A program made the position numbers and the translations under genes. A model generated the notes under the pieces. It searched no databases, was not told the origin of the DNA, and worked only from the letters and a program-made list of their open reading frames with translations. Shown here piece by piece: positions 17,007-25,195 of a stretch of DNA of 64,000 bases. Source of the stretch: CAVYEM01 sp963767635 (GTDB lineage Bacteria > Vulcanimicrobiota > Vulcanimicrobiia > Vulcanimicrobiales > Vulcanimicrobiaceae); the NCBI GenBank assembly GCA_963767635.1, contig CAVYEM010000001.1:2356001-2420000 (forward strand), given 5' to 3'. The stretch's first letter is position 1; each line of letters opens with the position of its first letter.

Positions 17007-17631
17007 TTGGACGCGTTCATCGTCGCAGGGTTGATCGCGCTGTTTCTGATCACGTTCGTGGTCCGAACGTTCTACATCCCGTCACAATCGATGGTTCCCA
17101 CGCTGCAGAATCGCGACGTGCTGCTCGTCGACGAGATCGCGTACCGCTTCGGCCTTCCGCACCGCGGCGACATCGTCGTCTTCACGCCGCCGATTGCCTC
17201 GGACAGCAGCTTCATCAAACGCGTCATCGGGGTTCCGGGCGACACGCTGCGCGTACGCGGCGGTGCCGTGTACGTGGACGGCCGGCGCTTGAACGAACCG
17301 TACATCGCACAACCCGCGGACTACAATCTCGCCATAAAAAACTACGGGATCTACGTCGACGGCGGCAGCGGTTTTGAACGGCTGAGCAGCGCGCAAGCCG
17401 ACATTCCACCGCGCTCGATGTGGCAGGCACCCGACAGAATTCCACGCGGCTTTTATTTCGTCATGGGCGACAACCGCAACGATTCGGAAGACTCGCACGT
17501 CTGGGGCTTTGCTCGAGCTGCACGGCCGATTTGCTTCGGGACCGCTGGCAAAGACGCCGAAGACGGCAGCCTTTACCGGCCGCGCGTTTCTTTTGCTTTG
17601 GCCGTTCGACCGGCTTCGCGTGCTGAGATAG
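17007..17631 (+). CDS. lepB: Signal peptidase I, first of three, one frameshift near the C-terminus
   Basis: A membrane serine protease that removes signal peptides from exported proteins. The catalytic Ser is in YIPSQSMVPTL and the general-base Lys in FIKRVIGVPGD; GDNRNDSEDSHVWGF is the conserved C-terminal motif. Just after GFA the frame breaks; the correct tail (GPLAKTPKTAAFTGRAFLLL) lies one base off and ends at 17631. Upstream of the TTG given here, the same frame continues back to about 16862 with clear similarity to the N-terminus of the next lepB (ISPLQLLGLIGVFALARI), but that stretch contains no ATG, GTG or TTG, so the true start may be CTG or hidden by another indel. Confidence 0.88.
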
Positions 17632-17635
17632 CGCG

Positions 17636-18391
17636 ATGGGAGCCGTGGCCGTGACGCCGGTGGAATTGCTCGGGCTGGTCATCGTGTTTCTGATCGCGCG
17701 CATCGTGCTGACGCTGCGTCCGGTGCGAGCCGGTTCGCAGGGACGCTCGAGCGGTTTTGCGCGGGAATATCTGGACCCGTTCATCTATGCGGGCATCGCG
17801 GCGTTCCTGCTGATAACCTTCGTCGCGCGCACGTACTACATTCCCTCGGGCTCCATGATTCCGACGCTCAAAGTGGGCGACGTGCTGCTGGTCAACAAGT
17901 TCGAGTACCGTTTTCATAAGCCCAAAGAAGGCGACGTCGTCGTCTTTCCGCCGCCGCTGCCCACTCCGGACGACTTCATCAAACGTGTCATTGGCCGGCC
18001 GGGCGACACGCTGCGAATCCAAAACGGCGTGGTCTTCGTGAACGGGAAAGCCATGAGCGAACCCTACATCGCACAGCCTCCGGATTACAACCTCGTAATC
18101 AAAAATTACGGCATCTACGTCAACATCGGAGGCGGGTACACGGCATTGGATCCGGCGGAGGCGAACGTTCCGCCCCGCAAGGATTGGAGCGCGCCGGATC
18201 GCATCCCGAAGAACTGCTACTTCATGATGGGCGACAATCGCAACGATTCCGAGGACTCGCACATCTGGGGCTTCGCGCAAGACGCCGGCACGTTCGCCAC
18301 CGGCGCTCAGGCCGGCAAAGCGGCGCATTTCACGGGCCACGCCTTTTTAATTTTCTGGCCCCTCAGCCACGCGCGGATACTCTGGCGCTGA
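17636..18391 (+). CDS. lepB: Signal peptidase I, second of three, intact
   Basis: A 251-residue signal peptidase with an N-terminal hydrophobic segment and a second membrane helix before the catalytic domain. Catalytic Ser73 lies in PSGSMIPTL and Lys116 in FIKRVIGRPGD. Between the Lys motif and GDNRNDSEDSH there is an insertion (YIAQPPDYNLVIKNYGIYV and following) shared with the first copy but missing from the third. The ATG follows the stop of the first lepB by four bases, which indicates one operon. Confidence 0.95.
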   Translation: MGAVAVTPVELLGLVIVFLIARIVLTLRPVRAGSQGRSSGFAREYLDPFIYAGIAAFLLITFVARTYYIPSGSMIPTLKVGDVLLVNKFEYRFHKPKEGDVVVFPPPLPTPDDFIKRVIGRPGDTLRIQNGVVFVNGKAMSEPYIAQPPDYNLVIKNYGIYVNIGGGYTALDPAEANVPPRKDWSAPDRIPKNCYFMMGDNRNDSEDSHIWGFAQDAGTFATGAQAGKAAHFTGHAFLIFWPLSHARILWR

Positions 18392-18409
18392 CGTAGAAGA
18401 ACAGCTCCC

Positions 18410-18920
18410 GTGCCCCGGGAACTGCATTGGCGCCCGCTCGCGAGCGCAACGTTGCAAATCGCCGTTCTGCTGGCTCTCGCGCTCGCGTTTTTCATGCGCA
18501 TGCCCGAAGTATCTGGCCGCTCCATGGCGCCGCACATCGCTTCGGGCGAGATCGTCATGATCAACACCATGGCGTATCGCTTCGGAAAACCGGCCCGCGG
18601 GGACATCATCGCCTTTCCACCACGACGCGCCCGCGCACGAAGTCTTCATCAAGCGCGTCATCGGACTTCCCGGCGATCGCATCAGCGTGGACCAAGGGCG
18701 CGTCTTCGTCAACGGCACGCAATTGAACGAGCCGTACGTGCGCTATCCCGATCGCCGCAGCTTTGAAACGCTCACGGTTCCCCCGAACGCGCTCTATGTT
18801 TTAGGCGACAATCGGGCGGACAGCGACGATTCGCGGTTTTGGGGGTTCGTTCCGCAAAATCAAGTTTTGGGCAAGGCGGTCATCGGTATTTGGCCGGTCG
18901 GGCACTTGGGTGCGCTCTAA
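18410..18920 (+). CDS. lepB: Signal peptidase I, third and shortest copy, one frameshift
   Basis: About 170 residues after correction. One N-terminal membrane helix leads to VSGRSMAPHI with the catalytic Ser, then RGDIIAF. The frame breaks near 18618; in the next frame EVFIKRVIGLPGD carries the catalytic Lys and LGDNRADSDDSRFWGF closes the domain. It lacks the insertion seen in the two upstream copies and so is the standard minimal type. The GTG start follows the second lepB by 18 bases. Confidence 0.88.
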
Positions 18921-18930
18921 AGCGGCGTGA

Positions 18931-19767
18931 ATGGGTAGCGCTGTGAACGCCGATCGCGATTTCGAACAAGTCGTGCAATGGTATCCAGGCCACATGGCCG
19001 CGGCCATGCGCCGCATCGGCGAGCACATGCGTCTCATTGATATCGTCATCGAGGTGGTCGACGGGCGCGTTCCGCATTGCGGCGCCAACCCGATGCTCGA
19101 CCTCATCGCCGGCAAACGTGCGCGCTTACTGGTGCTCAGCCGCGCCGACTTAGCGGATCCGCAGCAAACCGCGCGATGGCTGGGATTTCTGCAATCCGAA
19201 GGCAGAACGGTCCTGGCGGTAAACGCGCGCGAACGATCGGGCTTGAACGCGCTGCGCCGGCTGCTGGATCAGCTGACCGAAAAGCGATCCGGCGCGCAGC
19301 GCGCGATGGTCGTGGGCGTGCCCAACTCGGGCAAATCTTCGGTCATCAACGGGCTGCTGCGGCGTGCCGCGGCCCGCACCGAAGAACGCGCAGGCGTTAC
19401 GCGTTCGCTGCAATGGTTTCGCGTAGGCGCGCACCTGGAGCTCATGGACACGCCCGGCATTTTGGTACCGAAGATTTCCTCGCCGGCGGCGCAATGGAAG
19501 CTGGCGCTCGTCGGAGCCGTCCCGCGCGAGCGATACGATCCGCAAGACATCGCCGAACGCTTTTATCGCTGGCTCCTGGAACGATCGCGAGGACGCACCC
19601 AGGTACCGGATCTGCAGACGTTCGCTCGCGCGCGCGGATTCATGCGCGCAGGCGGTGAAGCGGACTACCACAACGCCGCACAATCCTACATAAAGGAACT
19701 GCGCGATGGAAAATTCGGACGCATGACGTTGGAGCAAGCTCCTGATGATGACGCCAAAACAGCGTAA
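18931..19767 (+). CDS. rbgA: Ribosome biogenesis GTPase RbgA/YlqF
   Basis: A circularly permuted GTPase needed for late assembly of the 50S subunit. WYPGHMAAAMRRI opens the protein; the G4-like position comes first (LSRAD, residues 69-73), then G1 GVPNSGKSS (129-137), the G2 threonine in ERAGVTRSLQWF, and G3 DTPG (173-176). The C-terminal helical domain carries RARGFMRAGGEADYHNAAQ. The G4 motif is normally NKxD; here it is SRAD, so guanine specificity may be weakened. The gene overlaps rnhB by 23 bases. Confidence 0.93.
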   Translation: MGSAVNADRDFEQVVQWYPGHMAAAMRRIGEHMRLIDIVIEVVDGRVPHCGANPMLDLIAGKRARLLVLSRADLADPQQTARWLGFLQSEGRTVLAVNARERSGLNALRRLLDQLTEKRSGAQRAMVVGVPNSGKSSVINGLLRRAAARTEERAGVTRSLQWFRVGAHLELMDTPGILVPKISSPAAQWKLALVGAVPRERYDPQDIAERFYRWLLERSRGRTQVPDLQTFARARGFMRAGGEADYHNAAQSYIKELRDGKFGRMTLEQAPDDDAKTA

Positions 19768-20419
19768 ATCCAAAAACGCGTACGAGCGCGACCGGCGCCG
19801 TTTGCACCGCATTCATGCGTTTGAAAATGCCGCACGTGAGAAGGGCTTGGTGTACGTCGGCGGCGTCGACGAGGTTGGGCGCGGTCCGCTTGCGGGCCCC
19901 GTCGTGGCGGCGTGCGTGGTGGCGGGCGAACCGCTGATGATTCGGGGGCTCAACGATTCCAAACAGGTGCTGCCGGACCTGCGCATCGAGATCGCCGCGA
20001 AGATCAAGGCGCAATGCGCGTCTTGGGCCGTCGGCGTTGCCAGCGTCGAGGAAATCGATCGTTTGAACATTTATTGGGCGAGCGTTCTGGCCATGGAACG
20101 CGCCATCGCTTCGCTCAGCATTGCGCCGCAATATCTCATCACGGATGCGGTGCGCATTCGGGCGTTTCCCGGGCCGCAGGAACCGCTGATCAAAGGCGAT
20201 GAGCGTAGCGCGACGGTAGCGGCCGCATCGATCGTTGCCAAGGTCTACCGCGATGGGCTGCTCGTCGAGCTGCACCGCAGCGATCCGCGTTACGGTTTTG
20301 CCGAACACAAAGGGTACGCGACTCCGGAGCATCTGCGCGCGCTCAGAGAGCACGGTCCTTCGCCGCATCATCGCTCGACTTGGTGGCGGGTTCGGGAAGC
20401 GCAGCTTGCGCAGCGCTAA
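19745..20419 (+). CDS. rnhB: Ribonuclease HII
   Basis: Removes ribonucleotides and RNA from RNA-DNA hybrids. The active-site DEVGRGPLAGPV (with D-E-x-G-R-G) is followed by LNDSKQ, a third acidic residue in ITDAV, and KGDERSATVAAASIVAKVYRD. The C-terminus has YGFAEHKGYATPEHLRAL. The protein is 224 residues; the basic first 30 residues are an extension. The start is one of two adjacent ATGs inside the rbgA 3' end. Confidence 0.96.
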   Translation: MMTPKQRKSKNAYERDRRRLHRIHAFENAAREKGLVYVGGVDEVGRGPLAGPVVAACVVAGEPLMIRGLNDSKQVLPDLRIEIAAKIKAQCASWAVGVASVEEIDRLNIYWASVLAMERAIASLSIAPQYLITDAVRIRAFPGPQEPLIKGDERSATVAAASIVAKVYRDGLLVELHRSDPRYGFAEHKGYATPEHLRALREHGPSPHHRSTWWRVREAQLAQR

Positions 20420-20747
20420 CGGCACTAAAGGCCGCGCCGGAGAGGATCGCGCCGCGGAATTTTTGCAGTCGGCCGGGTATAGGATCGTGCGCCGCAACGT
20501 GCGTTTGCCGGGCGGTGAAATTGACTTGGTGTGCCGCGAGGGCGATACGATCGTGTTCGTGGAGGTGAAGGCACGCTGGTCCGACCGCTACGGCAGCGCG
20601 CTTTCGGCAGTAGATGCGCGTAAGCGGCGAACGCTTCGCAGGCTCGCGGCGGACTACGCGCAAATCGTCGCTCCACGCGCCCGCTTTCGTTTCGACGTGG
20701 TCGCGGTAGACGGGGAGCGCATGATCCTGCACCGGAACGCCTTTTAA
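20406..20747 (+). CDS. YraN family (UPF0102) nuclease-fold protein
   Basis: About 113 residues. GRAGEDRAAEFLQSAGYRI, then the restriction-endonuclease-like core GGEIDLVCREGDTIVFVEVKAR with the conserved E-x-D...E-x-K residues, and a C-terminal VVAVDG. A TTG start overlapping the rnhB end by 14 bases fits best because the conserved region begins about ten residues later and no ATG is available. YraN commonly follows rnhB. Its function is not established; the fold suggests DNA processing. Confidence 0.87.
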   Translation: MRSANGTKGRAGEDRAAEFLQSAGYRIVRRNVRLPGGEIDLVCREGDTIVFVEVKARWSDRYGSALSAVDARKRRTLRRLAADYAQIVAPRARFRFDVVAVDGERMILHRNAF

Positions 20748-20749
20748 AA

Positions 20750-21997
20750 ATGGACACGTTTATCGGACGAACGCTCGGCAGCCGCTACGAGATCCGCGAG
20801 CTGATCGGCCGTGGCGGCACTGCGGACACATATCGCGCGTTCGATAAAACGCTCGAGCGCGAAGTCGCGATCAAAGTCCTGATCGATCGCTCCGACGACA
20901 TCAACAAGCGCTTCCTGCGCGAAGCGCAGGCAATGGCCAAACTCAACCATCCCCGCATCGTGCAGGTCTTTGACGTCGGCGAAGAATCCGGAATGTCGTA
21001 CATCGTGATGGAACTGGTGCGCGGCAAGACGCTGCGCGACTTGGAAGGGGGGTCCATATCGTACCGGCAGGCGCTCACGTATCTTACCGACGTGCTTGAA
21101 GCGCTCGAGTACGCGCACACCGACGGCACGATTCATCGCGACATCAAGCCGTCGAACATCATGACGGTGGACGACGGAAAACACGTCAAAGTCATGGACT
21201 TCGGCTTGGCCCGCCGGACCAGCGACATGACGCAGACCACGCGCACGGGACAGATCGTCGGAACGATCGGCTATCTTGCGCCCGAGCGGTTTTTGAGCAA
21301 ACCTGCGGACGTGCGCAGTGATCTGTACTCCGTCGGAATCGTCATGTATGAAATTTTCACGGGGACCGTGCCGTTCCGCAACGACAAGGACGATCTGGTG
21401 GCCACAATCTTCTCGCACGTTCATGACGCACCCACCGCTCCGCATCAGATCAACCGCAACATTCCCGAACCGCTCGAACGCGTCATCGTGCGTGCGATCG
21501 ACAAAGATCCCGGCAAACGGTATCAGACTGCGCGAGACTTCATCGCGGATTTGCAGGTGCTGCTGTCGCCGTCCGCGGCGAAAAAACCACCGGCGCAGCC
21601 GCGCCCCGAGCCCAAGGCGAATACGGAGCTGCGCGCGGTGATCGACCGTGCGCTGGCACCCTCTCGCAACCGCAATGACGCCTACGAAGCCGTGCTCAAG
21701 GGCATGCTGGCGACGCGCCGGCGCCGCTACGACGAGGCGAAGGATCAGTTCATGGTCGCGCTTCACGAGCTCGCGGCCGTCGACAACCGTTTGGAATACG
21801 CTAAGACGGCGTTGAAATACGGTACCATGATTTTGCAGAAAGCCTCGGATGGGTTACGAGAGCGCAGCGAACTGCGCGAGGGAGTTCACAAGCTCAATGA
21901 GGCGTTGGAAGTCTTTCGCGATTACGATCTGGCGGAACACATGAGTGAGACCGAGTATCTGATCAACGCGCTGGAGCGAACGGCGATCGGTTACTAA
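20750..21997 (+). CDS. Soluble Hanks-type Ser/Thr protein kinase
   Basis: Residues 10-275 form a complete kinase domain: GRGGTADTYRAF (P-loop), catalytic Lys42 in VAIKVL, HRDIKPSN with Asp131, DFG at 150-152, and APER at 177-180 with the TxTxxG activation loop before it. After a Pro-rich linker (KKPPAQPRPEPKA) the remaining 130 residues are helical, TPR-like, with YDEAKDQFMVALHELAAV. There is no transmembrane segment or PASTA domain, so it is not a PknB-type wall sensor. It starts two bases after yraN and may be co-transcribed. Confidence 0.93.
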   Translation: MDTFIGRTLGSRYEIRELIGRGGTADTYRAFDKTLEREVAIKVLIDRSDDINKRFLREAQAMAKLNHPRIVQVFDVGEESGMSYIVMELVRGKTLRDLEGGSISYRQALTYLTDVLEALEYAHTDGTIHRDIKPSNIMTVDDGKHVKVMDFGLARRTSDMTQTTRTGQIVGTIGYLAPERFLSKPADVRSDLYSVGIVMYEIFTGTVPFRNDKDDLVATIFSHVHDAPTAPHQINRNIPEPLERVIVRAIDKDPGKRYQTARDFIADLQVLLSPSAAKKPPAQPRPEPKANTELRAVIDRALAPSRNRNDAYEAVLKGMLATRRRRYDEAKDQFMVALHELAAVDNRLEYAKTALKYGTMILQKASDGLRERSELREGVHKLNEALEVFRDYDLAEHMSETEYLINALERTAIGY

Positions 21998-22003
21998 GGG
22001 CCG

Positions 22004-23580
22004 ATGGACGAACACCGCCAAGAGCTGCGCCGCTCGGTCACGCCGTGGGGCTCGTACTCGTGGGGCTACGCCGACGTGGGCGCAGACATTTTCGTCGCGC
22101 TCGGACTGGTCATCGGCGTGGCCGGAGGGGCGACGAATGTCGCTTTTCTCTTTGCGGGGCTCGTGTACGTGTGCGTGGGCCTAGCGTACACCGAATTAGC
22201 CTCCGCATATCCGGTAGCCGGCGGCGGCCAATATTTCGTGATGCGGGGCCTCGGCGATTTCCTGGGATTCATGGCCGGATGGGCAGTGCTGCTGGACTTT
22301 ACGATCGACATCACGCTCTTCGCGTGGGGATGCGTCGGCTATTTGAGCCATTTACCGCTGCTCAATGCGCTCGACGCGACGATTCACCCGTTGCTGCATT
22401 TTTGGGCCGTGCTGCTGCTCATCGTGGGCCTGGCGATACTCAACGTCATCGGCGTGCGCGAAAGCACCGCGTTCAACGGCTTCGTAAGCGCGATGGACGT
22501 GTGCAGCGAAGTGCTGATACTTTTCCTTGGGTTCTTATTCACGTTCAGACCCGAGCTGCTGATTCACAGCATGCAGACGGGCTGGCCGAACACGTTTCAG
22601 TTGATGAACGGCATTTCGCTGGCGATCATTTCCTTCGTGGGCTTGGAGTCGATCTCGCACGCGGCCGAGGAAACCAGCCGCCCTGCTTCGATCATTCCGC
22701 GTACGTCGATCGCGCTGATTCTCACGATTCTGATCTTCGCGCTGGCGTACTCGAACCTGGCGCTGGGCATGCAGCCGTGGTATCCGGTGCCCCACGATGC
22801 CGCCGGCCACGCGCAGCAGTTCTGGCAGTACTTAGGCGCAACGCAGAATCAGGACAAAGCCGTGGCGGTCATGGCCTCAAACATTCCGTACTTCGGCTTG
22901 CTCGCGGCCTTTTACGTGCCCATCTTCGGCGCCACGCTGCTGCTCATTTCGAGCAATTCCGGAGTGTTCGGCAGCTCGCGCATCGCGTATTCGATGAGCC
23001 AGTTCCAGCCACTGCCCAGCTTGTTCAAACGCGTGCACCGCAAATTCAAAACGCCGGTCATCTCGATCGTCGTCTTTTGCGGAGTGGCCGTCATAGAATT
23101 GGTCTTTGCGGCGCTGCAAGGGGACTTCGGATATGAGTTCTTGGGCGATTTATACGCGTTCGGCGCGGCGGCCAGTACACGCTGGTGTTCATCGCGCTCA
23201 TCGCGCTGCGCTTGAACGATCCGCTCACGCCGCGCAAATTCTTGATCCCGTTGAACGTGAAGATGAAATTCCGCGGCGAGCACGTTCACTTCCCGCTCGT
23301 GGCCATCGTCGGGTTCTTCGGCATCTTCGCGATTTTGGTATTCGTCCTGATCACGCATCACATCGGCCGCATTGCGGGCCCGTCGTGGCTGCTCTGCGGC
23401 ATCATCGCCTATGCCGTATATCGGGTGCGCAAGAAGCTTCCCGTGTTTGGATCGGTCGCGCGCAATTGGAATCGCGATCAGGTTCAAATTTTGCGTAATG
23501 CGGGCGAGCTGGAGCTGATGGACGAATTGGTCGGCAAACTCAAAGAACGCAATCCGGACTTCACGGCGCGCGGGCAGTGA
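22004..23580 (+). CDS. APC-family amino acid/polyamine permease, one frameshift
   Basis: About 525 residues with twelve predicted membrane helices. The first-helix region GSYSWGYADVGADIFVALGLVIGVAGGATN and SAYPVAGGGQYFVMRGLGDFLGF are typical of APC transporters. The frame breaks near 23173: the sequence after YAFGAA continues one base off as GQYTLVFIALIALRLNDPL and ends at 23580 with a soluble tail. The substrate cannot be read from the sequence. The three genes after it overlap start to stop, so the transporter, a small membrane protein, a stress protein and a secreted protein form an operon. Confidence 0.85.
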
Positions 23581-23780
23581 GCGTACCCCGCAGCAGACGT
23601 TATTCCGGATTCAGAGCCGTCACCAGCGTGCTCTTCGTCGTGTTCGGCGCGGCAATCATCTACAGGGTTTTCGGCGCGGCCGGTCTGCGCGTGGAGGCCG
23701 TGCCGGGATTGTTGCTCGGCGTGGCAATGGTGGCGCTTGGGGTTCATCGCACGATGCTGTTCTTGCGCTCAAGGCAATGA
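23577..23780 (+). CDS. Small membrane protein
   Basis: A 67-residue protein with two hydrophobic segments (AVTSVLFVVFGAAIIYRVFG and PGLLLGVAMVALGVHRTMLF). The GTG start overlaps the permease stop (GTGA) and its own stop overlaps the next ATG. No family recognised; conserved coupling suggests it works with the permease. Confidence 0.7.
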   Translation: MSVPRSRRYSGFRAVTSVLFVVFGAAIIYRVFGAAGLRVEAVPGLLLGVAMVALGVHRTMLFLRSRQ

Positions 23781-24418
23781 CGGAACCGGTTCACATCACC
23801 GGGGCGGGGATAGCAGCGGCCTTTGGAACGGTCGCCGCAGCGGGAGCAACGTTGTGGTGGATGCTGCATCCGCCCAAGACGAAGGCAGACCTGATTGCAA
23901 CGGCAGCCGAAAAGTCGTTGAAAGAACGCCTAGGCACGATCGTGGTCGTGTTTTCGTCGGAGATCCGCACCGAGCACATGATGGTGCTGGCTGCGCGCCT
24001 CGCGCGAGGGCAGAATTCCGAGCTGCTGGCGATTTACGTCATCGAAGTTCCGTTTACGCTTCCGACCAATGCGATCATGGAAGAAGAAGATCGCGCCGGG
24101 CTAGACATCTTGGCTTCGGTTGAAGCGATCGCCAAGCGCAGCAGCGTGGAAGTACGCACCGAGATCGTTCACCAGCGCCAAACCGCCCAGGCCGTGCTCG
24201 ACGTCGCCAAACGCGAACGCGCCTCGCTCATCATCATGGGATCGTATCGCGAAGGCAAATACAGCGGCGCTCCGCTGGGGCGCGACATCGACCAAATCGC
24301 CGCTAGCGCCAAGTGCGACGTTCTGGTGGGCGTGGAAGGCAAGCACGGTACGCTGCTGGTCGACGAAGTAACGCAGGCGGGCGGAAACGAGCAGGTGCAA
24401 GCGAACACGACGGCATGA
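23777..24418 (+). CDS. Universal stress protein with an N-terminal membrane helix
   Basis: A 213-residue protein. Residues 8-30 form a hydrophobic helix, then a UspA domain: TIVVVFSSEIRTEHMMVLAARLA, a middle beta strand, QAVLDVAKRERASLIIMGSYREG with the nucleotide-binding G-S-x-R-x-G-like turn, and PLGRDIDQIAASAKCDVLVG. Most Usp proteins are soluble; here the anchor and the position after an amino acid permease suggest it regulates that transporter at the membrane, as Usp domains do in some APC and cation transporters. Confidence 0.87.
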   Translation: MTEPVHITGAGIAAAFGTVAAAGATLWWMLHPPKTKADLIATAAEKSLKERLGTIVVVFSSEIRTEHMMVLAARLARGQNSELLAIYVIEVPFTLPTNAIMEEEDRAGLDILASVEAIAKRSSVEVRTEIVHQRQTAQAVLDVAKRERASLIIMGSYREGKYSGAPLGRDIDQIAASAKCDVLVGVEGKHGTLLVDEVTQAGGNEQVQANTTA

Positions 24419-25068
24419 AAAAAGCGTTCTTCGTCCTCTTTGCGTGCGCCGCGTTTGTGTGGCCTACTGCGGCTTCGGCGTCGAACGTCCCGGCAATCGA
24501 GGCATTCGATCGGACGTTTGCGACGGTGAACGATTACACCGCCACGGTCCGCACGCATGAGGTGCTCGGAGATCGCGTTCAAGATCGCACCTACCATTAC
24601 GCTTTCAAACGACCGGACATGGCGAAAACCGACATCGTTGCGGGCGATGGAGCGGGCAGCGGCGGCGTTTGGAAGGGCGGACAATCGGTTCGTGGGCATC
24701 TGAAGATTGCGTTTTTCACTATTCCTAAGACCGTCGATCTTCATGACGCCAGAGCAACGTCGCTGCGCGGCTACACGATTTCCGACGGTCTGCTGCAGAA
24801 CGAGGTCGACAAGTACCGCATCATCGACGGCCGGTTGACGCAGCGCGAGGGCCCCCTCGTCGACGGCACGCCGACCGAAGAGGTCCAGTTAGAGCTGGCT
24901 GATCCCGCGCGTTACGGCGGCGTCACGCGCATGGCGATCGACCTGTCAAAAACGACGCACTTCCCCGTTCGCCAGATGCGTTTTTCCGGCGACAAAGTCG
25001 TCGCCGAAGAAACGTTTTCGGACGTCAAGACGAACGTGGGGCTGCGCGACTCCGACTTTCCGTTTTAA
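24415..25068 (+). CDS. Secreted protein, LolA/DUF1571-like
   Basis: A 217-residue protein with a signal peptide (KAFFVLFACAAFVWPTAASA). The mature part starts with AFDRTFATVNDYTATVRTHE and continues as alternating beta strands ending in TFSDVKTNVGLRDSDFPF, which resembles the outer-membrane-lipoprotein-sorting (LolA/LolB) fold and DUF1571 proteins. The ATG overlaps the Usp stop (ATGA). The assignment rests on pattern, not on a definite motif. Confidence 0.65.
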   Translation: MKKAFFVLFACAAFVWPTAASASNVPAIEAFDRTFATVNDYTATVRTHEVLGDRVQDRTYHYAFKRPDMAKTDIVAGDGAGSGGVWKGGQSVRGHLKIAFFTIPKTVDLHDARATSLRGYTISDGLLQNEVDKYRIIDGRLTQREGPLVDGTPTEEVQLELADPARYGGVTRMAIDLSKTTHFPVRQMRFSGDKVVAEETFSDVKTNVGLRDSDFPF

Positions 25069-25159
25069 CAGGCGTATCCGCGAGAATCGTCATGAGCGCC
25101 GCCGAAGGGCGCTCCTCGTCCCCCCAGGGGCAGAGTCGCCGGGGCCCTCGGCCTCTCTG

Positions 25160-25187
25160 CCGCGACGCTTCCCATCAAGCATCGCGG
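25160..25187. terminator. Hairpin between convergent genes, possible terminator
   Basis: CCGCGACGCTT and AAGCATCGCGG pair over 11 positions with one mismatch around a 6-nt loop, between the secreted-protein gene and the convergent kup gene. There is no T-run, so termination is uncertain. Confidence 0.4.
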
Positions 25188-25195
25188 CCTAACGA

